A DNA stretch of 64,000 nt from JAGPDF01 sp052035735 (GCA_052035735.1 JBPOHI010000003.1:4306-68305), one strand, 5' to 3'. Positions 18,233 through 26,266 are shown, numbered from the stretch's first letter. Notes: generated by a model from the sequence alone, not told the origin. Program-made: numbers and translations.

Positions 18233-21200
18233 CAGGCGGCTCCTTTCGTGGGCGTGGCACGATTCTGCGCTTCCGACGGCAGCTCGAGGGCCAGCGGGTC
18301 GAGCACGGCCGGATCGCCGCTCGCGGCGGCGAAGAGTCCGACCCAGGCCACTCCCGCAAGGCCGCGGAACAGGCCCGCTTCGACCTCCGGCTGCGCCAGG
18401 GAAGAGGCAGGCAGCCGGATGGGTCGCGCGAACAGCCGTTCGAGTCCCGAGCTCGCGGCAGAGAGGGCGTCTTCGCGCCCGAGCCGGACTCCGACCTCGC
18501 CGAGGATCGCGAGCCTGCCGGCTGCGCCGCAGCAGAGGTGGTCGAAGTCGCCCAGCCCGGCGCGAATCGTCGCCGCCGTCGCGAGGTCGACGTCGCCAGC
18601 GAAGTCCCCGTTGCGCAGTCCGGTCGGCAGGAGCGCTCGCCCCAGCGCAATACCGGCGCCGCCGTGGCAGTAGGCCGTCATCGCCAGGCGGCGCTCTTCG
18701 TGCTCGCCGACGCCCGGCCGAACCACCGGCCAGTCGCCGCTGCGCGCGTCGAAGCGGCCGCGCTCGAAGGCGAGCGCGCCGGCGACCGCGGCGGCGAACC
18801 GCGCTTCGCCGGTCGCCTGCCAGAGCGCGGCGAGCGCACGCGCGATGCCGGTGGAGCCGTGGGCGAAGCCGGTGAGAGGCGGCTCTGCCGCCCGGCCGAT
18901 CCAGGCGATGCCGCCCTCGGGTGCCGGCGATCCGGCGGCGATCAGCTGCTCGCCGAGCCGGAGCGCCCGACCTCGCCAGTGCACCTCCCCGGTGGCCTCG
19001 GCGAGCGCGAGCAGCGCGAGGACGGCGCCGGCCGTGCCGCCGAAGAGATCGTGCACCGGCGGAAGGGCCGCGCCCGGAAGCGCGGTGATCTCCGCGAAGC
19101 GGCGCGCCCCCTCGAGCCAGACGGCGGAGTCGGCGTTGCGCAGCGAGGCGAGCGCCACGAGACCCCAGACGACGGCTCCGGTGCCCTCGAGGCCGCCGAT
19201 CGGAAGCGAGGTGCGTGCGGCGTCCTCCGCGCAGCGTCGCAGCGCGGCAGGGAGCTGCGCAGCGACGGCGGCGAAGCGGTCGCCGCCGTCGAGCCGGTCG
19301 GCCAGCGCCAGGACGAGGGCGCGGCCGAGGTCACCGTCGTAGAGCGCCAGCTCGCGCAGGCGGCGGTCGGGTGCGTGCGATTCCCGCGGGCGTTCGGAGA
19401 GTGCCCGCTCGCGCTCGAAGTCCGCCAGGCGGTCGGCGAGCGCCAGGGCTCGGGCCCTGGTGTCCGGGCCCTCGCCCGGCGCGAGCGAAATGCGCGAGCC
19501 GGTTGGGGTCCGAAGGGCGGCCGAGAGGTCTGCGGCGCGACGATCGATCTCCGCCGCCGACAGCGCAGTCAGGCGGCCGGCGATCGCGGCGCGGGTCGGG
19601 CGCAGAATCAACCCGCCGGCGCGCTGGCCGCAGGACTCGACCTCGAGTCGATCGGCGCCGACTTCGAAACGCGGCACGTCGAGTCCCTCCAGCATCGCCC
19701 GTTCGACGCCGACGAGCGGCCAGGCCAGCGGCGCTCTTTCGGCGGTCGCGAACGGGCGCGCCAGCGCTTCGAGCAGGATTCCCGCGGAGGCTCCCTCGCG
19801 CTGCCAGCGCGGCGTCTTCAGGCGGTCGAGGACGGTCGCGTACTCCTGGCTCGGCCGGAACAGCAGGCGCGTCGAAACGCCGGAGAACTCGGCCAGCGGC
19901 CCGTCGGCCGAGAGCAACTGCTCCCGGCTGCAGAGCAGTCGCTCCCAGGTTCGCCGGTGTCCGAAGGCGAGAGCCTCTGCGTGTTCGCCGGGCTCGAGCT
20001 GGCGGCCGGCGAGGCGGGGCGCATTGGGCAAGGGGGAAGTGACGACCTCCCCGGCGACCGGCTCGATTCCGTCGTTGCCGAGGTCGCGCCAGCCCAGCGC
20101 CTGTGCGCTCAACGTGCGCCGGACGACCGGGTGCAGGCCCGCCCAGTTTTCGATTCGATCGCCGGCACCGGCGCCGGCCCGGCGCAGCAGGCCGCCGGCG
20201 AAGCGCTGCCGGAGGTCGCCACCGGGACGGTCGGGCTGCGCCATCATCTCGGCGTCGATGACCACCGGGCCGGTGCGAGCTGCGATGAGGTTCTCGGCGT
20301 GCAGGTCCTCGGCGCCGAGGAACTCGGCCAAGGCGACGAGAGCACCGGCCCGGCGAAACCACTCGTCGGCCGACGCTGCGTCAGGAAGGTCTGTGGCCTC
20401 TTGCCATTCCAACCATCCGTGGGAGCCGCAGTCGAGGGCGCGAGCCGCCGGCGGCAGCTCCTCGAAGCCGAGCGCTGCCAGCCGCCGCAGGAACCGCTCC
20501 CAGGCGGCTTCGATGGCGAGCGAGCGCGGCTTGACGACCAGGTCGGCGCCGCCGGCGAAGCGGACGCGGAAGATCCCGCGGCCGCCGTCGTGGCGATCCG
20601 AAGGCAGGCGCTCTACCGAAAGGACCGCTCCGGGAGCGCAGCCCGCAGCGAAGCGCTCCGCGAGCGCTGCCCGATCGCCCGCGATTCGCCCTGCGAGCTC
20701 GGCGACCCCTGCAATCCAGGTGTCGACGAGGCGGGCGATCTGACGCAGTGCCACCGGGAACTCGAGGGCATACTCGAGGAGGCCCGAGGCGAGCTCCGAT
20801 TCGACATAGCGCGCGTAGGCGCCGGGAGCGCCGTCGTCCTCCCGGGAGCGCCGAAAGCGCAGGTAGCGCTCGTGCGCGGCGCGCGCCCCGACGCCGGAGA
20901 TCTCCGCGCCCAGCTCTGTGGCGAACGTCGTGAGGTCGCGCGGCGGGAGCGTGGCCGCGTCGAGCCGCGCCGACGCCTCGGAAAGCGCCGCTTCCACGAA
21001 CGGTGCCCAGAGCTCTCCAAAGGGGACGGAGGAGAGCTCGATCCCGGAGTCGGGCGCACCCTTTCCTCGAGTCTGCCGCCGGCAGTCTTCGCCGAGCGGA
21101 AAACGTCGCGCGGCGAGCTCCAGCCATTCCGGCAGCGACTCGCCGGTGCAGCGAGCGCTCGCGCCGACCGCCTCTGCCGCGAGGGCGAGATCGAGCCCGT

Positions 21201-21483
21201 CCCAGGAGAGACGGCGTTCGAGGGCGGCTGAATCGCCGCCCGAGAAGGCGCGCGCCCAGCCGGCGAGCAGGCCGGCGTCGAATGTCTCTGCGGGGGCGGC
21301 TCCCGGGTGTGCCGGAGCGGGACGCTCGGCGAGCCTGGCAGCGCTGCGTGCTGCGAGTACGGACTGAAGACGCTCCGGAAGCGTCGCGGCTCGCTCGGCG
21401 ACTTGCGCGAGGCGGGCGGCGGTGGCGGGCGAACGAGTCTGCGGAGGGAGGGTCGAGGCCGACAAGGGCGAGCTCGTTCGCAA
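18232..21483 (-). CDS. lanM: Class II lanthipeptide synthetase LanM, CCG type
   Basis: 1083 aa as drawn. The N-terminal ~620 residues are the DUF4135 dehydratase: VVKPRSLAIEAAW, then LHAENLIAARTGPVVIDAEMM, the kinase-like loop that phosphorylates Ser/Thr before elimination. The C-terminal ~400 residues are a LanC-like cyclase with GFAHGSTG, AYCHGGAG and LCCGAAG. Cys939, Cys984 and Cys985 are the predicted zinc ligands; having CCG in place of the usual CHG marks the group that includes the substrate-tolerant ProcM (established knowledge). The start is uncertain: the TTG at 21483 has no Shine-Dalgarno and no ATG lies nearby in frame. It follows the precursor gene by 61 bases that hold a hairpin, and overlaps the GNAT gene by one base. 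Confidence 0.92.
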   Translation of the reverse strand: MRTSSPLSASTLPPQTRSPATAARLAQVAERAATLPERLQSVLAARSAARLAERPAPAHPGAAPAETFDAGLLAGWARAFSGGDSAALERRLSWDGLDLALAAEAVGASARCTGESLPEWLELAARRFPLGEDCRRQTRGKGAPDSGIELSSVPFGELWAPFVEAALSEASARLDAATLPPRDLTTFATELGAEISGVGARAAHERYLRFRRSREDDGAPGAYARYVESELASGLLEYALEFPVALRQIARLVDTWIAGVAELAGRIAGDRAALAERFAAGCAPGAVLSVERLPSDRHDGGRGIFRVRFAGGADLVVKPRSLAIEAAWERFLRRLAALGFEELPPAARALDCGSHGWLEWQEATDLPDAASADEWFRRAGALVALAEFLGAEDLHAENLIAARTGPVVIDAEMMAQPDRPGGDLRQRFAGGLLRRAGAGAGDRIENWAGLHPVVRRTLSAQALGWRDLGNDGIEPVAGEVVTSPLPNAPRLAGRQLEPGEHAEALAFGHRRTWERLLCSREQLLSADGPLAEFSGVSTRLLFRPSQEYATVLDRLKTPRWQREGASAGILLEALARPFATAERAPLAWPLVGVERAMLEGLDVPRFEVGADRLEVESCGQRAGGLILRPTRAAIAGRLTALSAAEIDRRAADLSAALRTPTGSRISLAPGEGPDTRARALALADRLADFERERALSERPRESHAPDRRLRELALYDGDLGRALVLALADRLDGGDRFAAVAAQLPAALRRCAEDAARTSLPIGGLEGTGAVVWGLVALASLRNADSAVWLEGARRFAEITALPGAALPPVHDLFGGTAGAVLALLALAEATGEVHWRGRALRLGEQLIAAGSPAPEGGIAWIGRAAEPPLTGFAHGSTGIARALAALWQATGEARFAAAVAGALAFERGRFDARSGDWPVVRPGVGEHEERRLAMTAYCHGGAGIALGRALLPTGLRNGDFAGDVDLATAATIRAGLGDFDHLCCGAAGRLAILGEVGVRLGREDALSAASSGLERLFARPIRLPASSLAQPEVEAGLFRGLAGVAWVGLFAAASGDPAVLDPLALELPSEAQNRATPTKGAA

Positions 21484-21503
21484 GATCGAAGGAGGCGCCG
21501 GGC

Positions 21504-21526
21504 GCCCCGTTCGCGAGGAACGGGGC
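21504..21526 (-). terminator. Hairpin between precursor and lanM, possible leaky terminator
   Basis: CCCCGTTC (21505-21512) pairs with GAACGGGG (21518-21525) around a five-base loop, with one more G-C pair outside, all within the 61 bases between the precursor stop and the lanM start. There is no T-tract. In many lanthipeptide operons a partial terminator or processing hairpin here makes the precursor transcript more abundant than the synthetase transcript; that function is inferred from position. The hairpin may equally affect lanM translation, since no ribosome site is visible. Confidence 0.5.
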
Positions 21527-21544
21527 CCCGGTCGCCGGAACGGA

Positions 21545-21877
21545 CTAGAACAGGCTGGCGTTGATCTCGACGACGGTGTTCATCGCGCCGTCGCTGTCGC
21601 TGCAGTTGGCGTCGCCCTTGACGGTCGAGCCGCCGGCCACCTTCTCGAGATCCTCGTCGGCGAGCTCGGCACCGGCCGCGACCGAGTGCGGGACGATGAC
21701 GTAGATCGTGTTGGCGTTCTCTTCGACGGCCTTGATCGAGACGTTGTCCGGCACGGTCATGTTGAACTGCTTCTCGATCACCGACTTCGGGTTCTTGATC
21801 AGCGCCTGCCGGTAGGCCGAGTTGGTCGCAGCGAACTTCTCGAGCAGGTCCTGCATCTCACCACGCGTCATCTTCAT
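21545..21877 (-). CDS. NHLP-family lanthipeptide precursor peptide
   Basis: 110 aa, ATG with GGGGAGA five bases upstream. Residues 1-83 form a nitrile-hydratase-like leader (NHLP family): NPKSVIEKQFNMTVPDNVSI and then VEENANTIYVIVPHS resemble the nitrile hydratase alpha fold. The leader ends in LADEDLEKVAGG, the Gly-Gly site (G82-G83) cut by C39 peptidases. The predicted 27-residue core, Ser84 to Phe110, has one cysteine (Cys92) and six Ser/Thr (84, 85, 93, 95, 101, 108), so at most one thioether ring can form; the other residues could become dehydroamino acids. It is acidic and ends in Leu-Phe. There is no cysteine in the leader. First gene of the sigma54-type transcript; the product of its maturation and its role are unknown. 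Confidence 0.92.
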   Translation of the reverse strand: MKMTRGEMQDLLEKFAATNSAYRQALIKNPKSVIEKQFNMTVPDNVSIKAVEENANTIYVIVPHSVAAGAELADEDLEKVAGGSTVKGDANCSDSDGAMNTVVEINASLF

Positions 21878-21991
21878 GTTGCGTCTCCCCTGTGTCGTGC
21901 GCGTTGCGGTCTCGACCGGGCGCCGTTTCCGGCTGGCCTCCGTGCCGACAATCGGCGCGGCTGGCTGTTCTCGGTCTCGAGCAGCCTACAT

Positions 21992-22007
21992 AGCAGGCCT
22001 CGTGCCA
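21992..22007 (-). promoter_or_regulatory. Sigma54-type (-24/-12) promoter of the lanthipeptide operon
   Basis: On the - strand the sequence reads TGGCACGAGGCCTGCT: a perfect TGGCACG -24 block and a CTGC -12 block (consensus TTGC) with the exact GG-N10-GC spacing. The predicted start is near 21981, giving an untranslated leader of about 100 bases before the precursor ATG. A gene for a sigma54-dependent activator lies only 1.7 kb upstream on the same strand, which raises confidence well above that of the motif alone. Confidence 0.72.
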
Positions 22008-22081
22008 TCCTGTGTCGAAAAGGTCAAGTTATTGAAACGAAAGGACTCGGGACCTTCCGTACCGGTGCCGGCATGGGGGAG

Positions 22082-22122
22082 AGTCGGGCCGGGGCGCGAC
22101 TTTGTCTGGTCCCCGCCCGACT
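22082..22122 (-). terminator. Stem-loop after the HAD/kinase-like gene
   Basis: AGTCGGGC pairs perfectly with GCCCGACT, and inner GGGG/CCCC pairs extend the stem apart from a bulge. It begins 32 bases past the stop of the HAD-like gene and about 75 bases before the sigma54 promoter, so it could separate the two transcripts. There is no T-run, so a Rho-independent terminator is not certain; binding of an activator upstream of the promoter is an alternative. Confidence 0.45.
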
Positions 22123-22153
22123 GGGTGGGGCCTGCCGACCTTCGCGGGCGGGC

Positions 22154-23671
22154 TCAGAAGCAGAGGTCGCAGGCCGCGTCGGGATCCAGGGCGATCCGTT
22201 CCTTGAGGTCGGCGATGTCGAGCGGCACGAACGCCCGGCGGTACGACTCCGTGCCGACGATGAGCGGCGGATCGGCGGCGAGGCGCGCGCGCAGCAGCTC
22301 CTCGATCCGCGACACCCGGGCGCGTGCCCGCTGGTGAACCTCGCGCCAGCCTTCCCTGAAAGCGGCGATGGCGGCGGGCGAAGCTGTGCGCGGGTCGATG
22401 AAGGCGCGGCGGGTGCGCTGGATCGCGCCGCGCGAGACGACCCGGCGCTCGCCCAGGCGAGCGAGCTCGGCGTCGCTCCAGCGGGCCAGCCACCTGGGGT
22501 CGAAACGACCTTCGAGACCGGAGAGGTCGAGGGCACGATCGAACAGGGTGTACTCGTAGTCCACCATGGTCAGCCGCTCGGTGCCGCCCTGGCGGGTGAG
22601 AAAGGCGTTGCGTGGTCGGAGATCGGCATTGGCGAGCAGGAGCGCGGAGGCGCCGTGGCGGCCGATCTCGAAGGCGAGCTCGACGCCGGGCACTTCCGCG
22701 GTCAGCTTCTCTCCGGTGACCGCGCGCGACAGGAGAAGGGTCTCGGCGCCGGCTTGAACCTCCACGCGATTGGTCTCGATCCCGAGCTCGGCGTGGAGCG
22801 GGCGCGCGATCGCTTCGATCCACGCCGCCTCCGGGTGACGAAAACGCTTGAGATAGAGCTCCTCGCTCCAGCCCTCGTCCCACCTGACCTCGGCCTTCGC
22901 CACCAGGTTGTAGCGGCCCTGGAGCGCATCCGGCAGGAGGCGGACCTCGACCAGGCTGCCCATCGAGCCGCCGAGCTGCATCCGCCTGCCCGGCGCCGCG
23001 AGCGGCTGCGCTTCGCCGCGTTCCAGGCCCTCGATCCAGGCGAGGTCGTCGAAGCGCGCGATCGCGCCGGGGCCGCCCGGGCCGATCCGCAGCGCATGCA
23101 TGCCCAGGGAGCGGGGAGCCTGAACGTCGTTGGCGAGCGAGTCGCCGATCATCATCGCCGCTTCGGCGGGGACGCCGAGCTGCTCGAGGGCCGCGCCGTA
23201 GCTCGCTTCGACGGGCTTCTTCACCCCGAGGTCGCACGAAAAGAGCGTCCGGTCGAACGACTCGGCGAGTCCGAAGCGTGCGAACGGCCCGCGATAGGGG
23301 CTCGCCGAGTTGGTGAGCAGCGCCAGCGCGAGGCCGCGCCGGCGCAGGAACCCCAGGATGGAGCGCGCCGAGGGCTCGATCCGCGCCGTCGCGAGCTCGC
23401 GTTCGAGCAGCTCGAGGGCGTGCTCCCGGGCGCGCAGCCGGTCGAGGTCCGCCCGCGGCGGGAAGCGCTCGAAGATCGCGTCGACGAACTCCTCGGCCGT
23501 AGAGAAGGCGCGCACCACCAGGACATCGCGCAGGAACTCGATCCACTCCCGCCGGCCGGCAGTGATCAGGCGCGAGATCCCGCGCTGGAACGGCCGTTCG
23601 TCGAGGTGAATCAGGGTGCCGTAGAGATCGAAGACGAGCGCCCGGACGGTACCCGAGGTCGGCGCGCTCAG
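22154..23671 (-). CDS. HAD-like hydrolase fused to a phosphotransferase-like domain (probable CTG start)
   Basis: The obvious GTG at 23518 leaves out the catalytic motif. Upstream, in frame, the sequence reads RALVFDLYGTLIHL (HAD motif I, nucleophile Asp15); the only plausible start is CTG at 23671, which overlaps the previous stop as CTGA and has GGGAGAC seven bases upstream. Product 505 aa. Residues 1-210 are HAD: DLYGT as in haloacid dehalogenases, LLTNSASPYRG, and MMIGDSLANDV (motif IV). The rest resembles an aminoglycoside/choline kinase fold: NADLRPRNAFL matches the catalytic-loop pattern with Asn in place of His, and MVDYEYTLFDRALDL the metal-binding loop. The substrate is unknown. Co-transcribed with the sigma54 activator, next to the lanthipeptide operon, and acidic near the end (CDLCF). 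Confidence 0.7.
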   Translation of the reverse strand: MSAPTSGTVRALVFDLYGTLIHLDERPFQRGISRLITAGRREWIEFLRDVLVVRAFSTAEEFVDAIFERFPPRADLDRLRAREHALELLERELATARIEPSARSILGFLRRRGLALALLTNSASPYRGPFARFGLAESFDRTLFSCDLGVKKPVEASYGAALEQLGVPAEAAMMIGDSLANDVQAPRSLGMHALRIGPGGPGAIARFDDLAWIEGLERGEAQPLAAPGRRMQLGGSMGSLVEVRLLPDALQGRYNLVAKAEVRWDEGWSEELYLKRFRHPEAAWIEAIARPLHAELGIETNRVEVQAGAETLLLSRAVTGEKLTAEVPGVELAFEIGRHGASALLLANADLRPRNAFLTRQGGTERLTMVDYEYTLFDRALDLSGLEGRFDPRWLARWSDAELARLGERRVVSRGAIQRTRRAFIDPRTASPAAIAAFREGWREVHQRARARVSRIEELLRARLAADPPLIVGTESYRRAFVPLDIADLKERIALDPDAACDLCF

Positions 23672-24807
23672 GGGTTCGTCTCCCTGCTCGGCCGGGGCTG
23701 CAGGCGATGATGGTGCAGGAAGCCCATGAATCGCTTGTAGTCGGCGGCGGGAACGCCCCAGAGCTCGAGGAGTCTGCGGTAGCTGCCGCCGGAGTCGAGG
23801 AGGCCCATCGTCAGCAGCCGCCGGACTTCGTGGCGCGAGAGATCGCGGTCGAGAAACGGGATGTGGACGAGCGCCCAGAAGTCGGCGTTGCCGCGCGCCA
23901 GCTGGGCGTGAAGGTCTGCCACCTGATCCTCGCGCGGACCCGTCGCGAGCTCGAGGCGGTCGACGAAGTCGATCGGCTCGATCCTGTTCGATTCAGCGAG
24001 CGCATAGCCGGTGGTCACGACACTGAGCAGCTCGCGTACGTTCCCCGGCCAGCGATAGCCCGCCAAGAGGCGCAGCGACTCGTCCGAGAAGTGGCGCGAA
24101 GTGCCGTAGCGGCAGGCGAGCTTGTCGAGCACCCACTCGATCAGCAGGAGCCAGTCGTCGCCGCGATCGCGCAAGGCGGGCGGCTCGATCATGAAGTAGC
24201 GCAGCCGGAAGAGCAGGTCGTTGCGGAAGCGTTCGGACATCACCATCTCGTTGAGGGAGCGGTTGGTGGCCGAGACGATGCGGACACTCGCCTTGCGCGC
24301 GACCTCCGACCCCAGGGGGCGGAACTCGCCGGTGCCGATGGCACGCAGGAGCATCACCTGGGCGTTCATCGCCAGATCGCCGATCTCGTCTAGAAACACC
24401 ACGCCGCCGTCGGCGGTCTCGAAGCAGCCACGGTGGTCGCTGACCGCGCCGGTGAAACTCCCTTTGCGATGCCCGAAGAGCTCCGAAACGGTGAGGTTGC
24501 CCTCCTGGAACTGCGGACAGTTCACCGACACGAAGGGGCGTTCCGAGCGATTGCCGAGCAGGTGAATCGACTGCGCCAGCGACTCCTTGCCGACGCCACT
24601 CTCGCCGTAGATCAGGACCGGATCGTCGTAGCTCGCCACCTTGGCGATGCGCTTCAGCGTCCCTTCGAGCTTCGGCGAGCGGCCGACGATCTCGACGGCG
24701 CGGTCCGCGCCCAGCTTGCGCACCGAGCTCGCGCGGATCTCGAGCGCAGCCGGCAGAAAGAAGCGCTCGTTGCGAGGGGGCGGGTCGGGCTTGGAGGGGC
24801 GGCTCAT
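23668..24807 (-). CDS. Sigma54-dependent transcription activator without receiver domain
   Basis: 379 aa from ATG 24807 (GTG 24828 would add seven residues). The AAA+ core at about 40-290 has Walker A GESGVGKE, the sigma54-contacting loop as GSFTGA in place of GAFTGA, Walker B GGVVFLDEIGD and arginine finger FRNDLLFRLRYF. The tail (GGSYRRLLELWGVPAADYKRF) looks like a Fis-type helix-turn-helix. There is no receiver, GAF or FHA sensor domain in front, only ~40 residues, so it may be constitutively active or controlled by a partner, as PspF is. The natural target is the -24/-12 promoter at 21992-22007. It diverges from the cNMP-FHA gene and overlaps the HAD-like gene. Confidence 0.88.
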   Translation of the reverse strand: MSRPSKPDPPPRNERFFLPAALEIRASSVRKLGADRAVEIVGRSPKLEGTLKRIAKVASYDDPVLIYGESGVGKESLAQSIHLLGNRSERPFVSVNCPQFQEGNLTVSELFGHRKGSFTGAVSDHRGCFETADGGVVFLDEIGDLAMNAQVMLLRAIGTGEFRPLGSEVARKASVRIVSATNRSLNEMVMSERFRNDLLFRLRYFMIEPPALRDRGDDWLLLIEWVLDKLACRYGTSRHFSDESLRLLAGYRWPGNVRELLSVVTTGYALAESNRIEPIDFVDRLELATGPREDQVADLHAQLARGNADFWALVHIPFLDRDLSRHEVRRLLTMGLLDSGGSYRRLLELWGVPAADYKRFMGFLHHHRLQPRPSRETNP

Positions 24808-24840
24808 GGCAGCAGCGATCGATCGCACAAAAGGACCGGG

Positions 24841-24859
24841 CCGACCTGCGAGAGGTCGG
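24841..24859. promoter_or_regulatory. Inverted repeat in the divergent promoter region
   Basis: CCGACCT and AGGTCGG form perfect 7-base arms around GCGAG, within the 113 bases between the divergent sigma54 activator and cNMP-FHA genes. A second small repeat (GGCGT/ACGCC) lies at 24882-24894, and a TACAAT box at 24904-24909 could be a -10 element that would start the + transcript almost at the ATG. The arms could be an operator serving both genes; no regulator is identified. Confidence 0.35.
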
Positions 24860-24920
24860 TTCCGGCTTTCGGAGCCTGGCTGGCGTCAAACGCCGGGCGA
24901 ATCTACAATCCCCTCTCGAT

Positions 24921-25736
24921 ATGGTCAAATCTCCGAGCAAGCCCGGCGGCCCCGGCGCCGGTCGCAATGCGCATTTGAGCGACTACGCCGCCGGAGCGAT
25001 CATCGTCCAGGAGGGCGCTCCCGGTTCCGAGATGTTCATCATCGACGAGGGCGAGGTCGAGATCGTGCGCAACCTGGGCGAGCACGAGCGCGTCCTCACG
25101 ACGCTCGGTCCCGGTGACTTCTTCGGCGAGATGTCGGTGCTCGAGACTCGCCCACGCAGCGCGACGGCGCGGGCCAAGGTCGCCTGCCGCCTGCTTCCGA
25201 TCGACGCTTCGACGTTCGATGCCCTGTTGCGCGAGCACCCCGAGGTCGGCGTCCGGATGATGCGCAAGCTGTCGGCCCGGCTGCGCGGCTACGAGGAACA
25301 GGAGGAGCGCGCTGCGAGAGTGGGCATGGCGCTGCTGCAACAGAAGGCCGCACCCGCGACGCCGGAGCCGGCGCCGAAAGTCGCGCCGGCGGCGACTCCG
25401 GCAGCGGCGGGAGCGCGCCTGGAGCACGCCTCGGGCCGGGCGATCGCGATCGTGGCCGACGGCGAGCAGGTGATCGGCAGGCCCGACCCGGTAACGGGCG
25501 CGGTACCGGAGATCGACCTCGGCGGCCTCGACACCGAGCGCACGCTGTCGCGCCGGCACGCCCGGATCATCGGCCGCGACGGCCAGTACTTCCTGCGCGA
25601 GGAGATCGGCACCTCGAACGGCACCTGGGTGGGGAGCGTGCGGCTCGCAGCCGGCGTCGAGCATCCGCTCGCCGATCAGGATCGCCTGCGCTTCGGCAGA
25701 CTCGACTTCGTCTTTCGGCTCGGTGGGTCGGCCTGA
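24921..25736 (+). CDS. Cyclic-nucleotide-binding domain plus FHA domain protein
   Basis: 271 aa. Residues about 15-125 are a cNMP-binding fold: GDFFGEMSVLETRPRSATARA matches the phosphate-binding cassette, with the Glu and Arg that contact the ribose and phosphate. A short Ala/Pro linker leads to an FHA domain at about 170-268 (SRRHARIIGRDGQYFLREE, TSNGTWVG). No enzyme or DNA-binding domain is present, so it would act as an adaptor reading both a cyclic nucleotide and a phosphothreonine; this is inference from domain families. It diverges from the sigma54 activator and is followed one base later by the STAS gene, so the two are an operon. Confidence 0.85.
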   Translation: MVKSPSKPGGPGAGRNAHLSDYAAGAIIVQEGAPGSEMFIIDEGEVEIVRNLGEHERVLTTLGPGDFFGEMSVLETRPRSATARAKVACRLLPIDASTFDALLREHPEVGVRMMRKLSARLRGYEEQEERAARVGMALLQQKAAPATPEPAPKVAPAATPAAAGARLEHASGRAIAIVADGEQVIGRPDPVTGAVPEIDLGGLDTERTLSRRHARIIGRDGQYFLREEIGTSNGTWVGSVRLAAGVEHPLADQDRLRFGRLDFVFRLGGSA

Positions 25737-25737
25737 G

Positions 25738-26241
25738 ATGGCGTTCGCCGTTCAGACGATCGAGGAGGGCGGGCTCGTCGTGCTCGCGCTCACCGGCCAA
25801 CTCGATTCGCGCACCGCACCGGCGCTCGAACGCGAGACCACGAAGGCCTTGAGCGCGAACTGCAGCGCGCTGCTGTTCGATCTCTCCGCGCTCGACTTCG
25901 TCGCCAGTGCCGGGCTGCGGGTCGTGATCATGGTCGGCAAACGACTGGCCTCGGACGGCGGCGCGATCGCGCTCTGCGGCCTCAACGCGAGTGTCCGCGA
26001 AGTCTTCGACATCGCCGGGTTCTCCAGCCTCTTCCCGATCCACCCCGATCGCGCCCGCGCGGTCGCCGCGCTCGCTGGCCGTTCCCGGCTGGGCGGGATC
26101 GGACGCATGGCGGATCGCCTGCTGCACCGGCGCAGCGAGCCCGCCGGCCCGCCTCAGCTCGGCGCGCGATCCGTGGCCGATCCGGCCCGCGTGGCGCTCG
26201 CGGCCGAGATCCTGAATCGGGGAAGTTCGACTTCGAAGTGA
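25738..26241 (+). CDS. STAS-domain anti-sigma-factor antagonist-like protein
   Basis: 167 aa; ATG one base after the preceding TGA (a GTG at 25723 would overlap it). Residues 1-110 are a STAS domain: LALTGQLDSRTAPALE, then LLFDLSALDFVASAGLRVVI with the phosphorylatable Ser of the SAG motif, then VREVFDIAGFSSLFPI. RsbV-like STAS proteins are phosphorylated by RsbW-type kinases and reactivated by SpoIIE-type phosphatases. An RsbW-like ATPase domain sits at 4818-6353 and a SpoIIE-type phosphatase at 26276-27934, so all three parts of a partner switch are within 23 kb. The ~55-residue tail is basic and of unknown use. No sigma factor gene is seen here. Confidence 0.88.
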   Translation: MAFAVQTIEEGGLVVLALTGQLDSRTAPALERETTKALSANCSALLFDLSALDFVASAGLRVVIMVGKRLASDGGAIALCGLNASVREVFDIAGFSSLFPIHPDRARAVAALAGRSRLGGIGRMADRLLHRRSEPAGPPQLGARSVADPARVALAAEILNRGSSTSK

Positions 26242-26266
26242 GGGCAAGTCCTCCCGGGGAGCGCCT

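Noticed and set aside
21545..21877. Precursor as a nitrile hydratase subunit fragment
   Set aside because: It lacks the metal-binding CxLCSC-type motif, ends in a Gly-Gly leader site with a short core, and sits with LanM and C39 exporter genes.
21935..21955. Second sigma54-like site (CGGCACG, - strand) nearer the precursor gene
   Set aside because: The spacing from GG to GC is 11, not 10, and the -24 block is imperfect.
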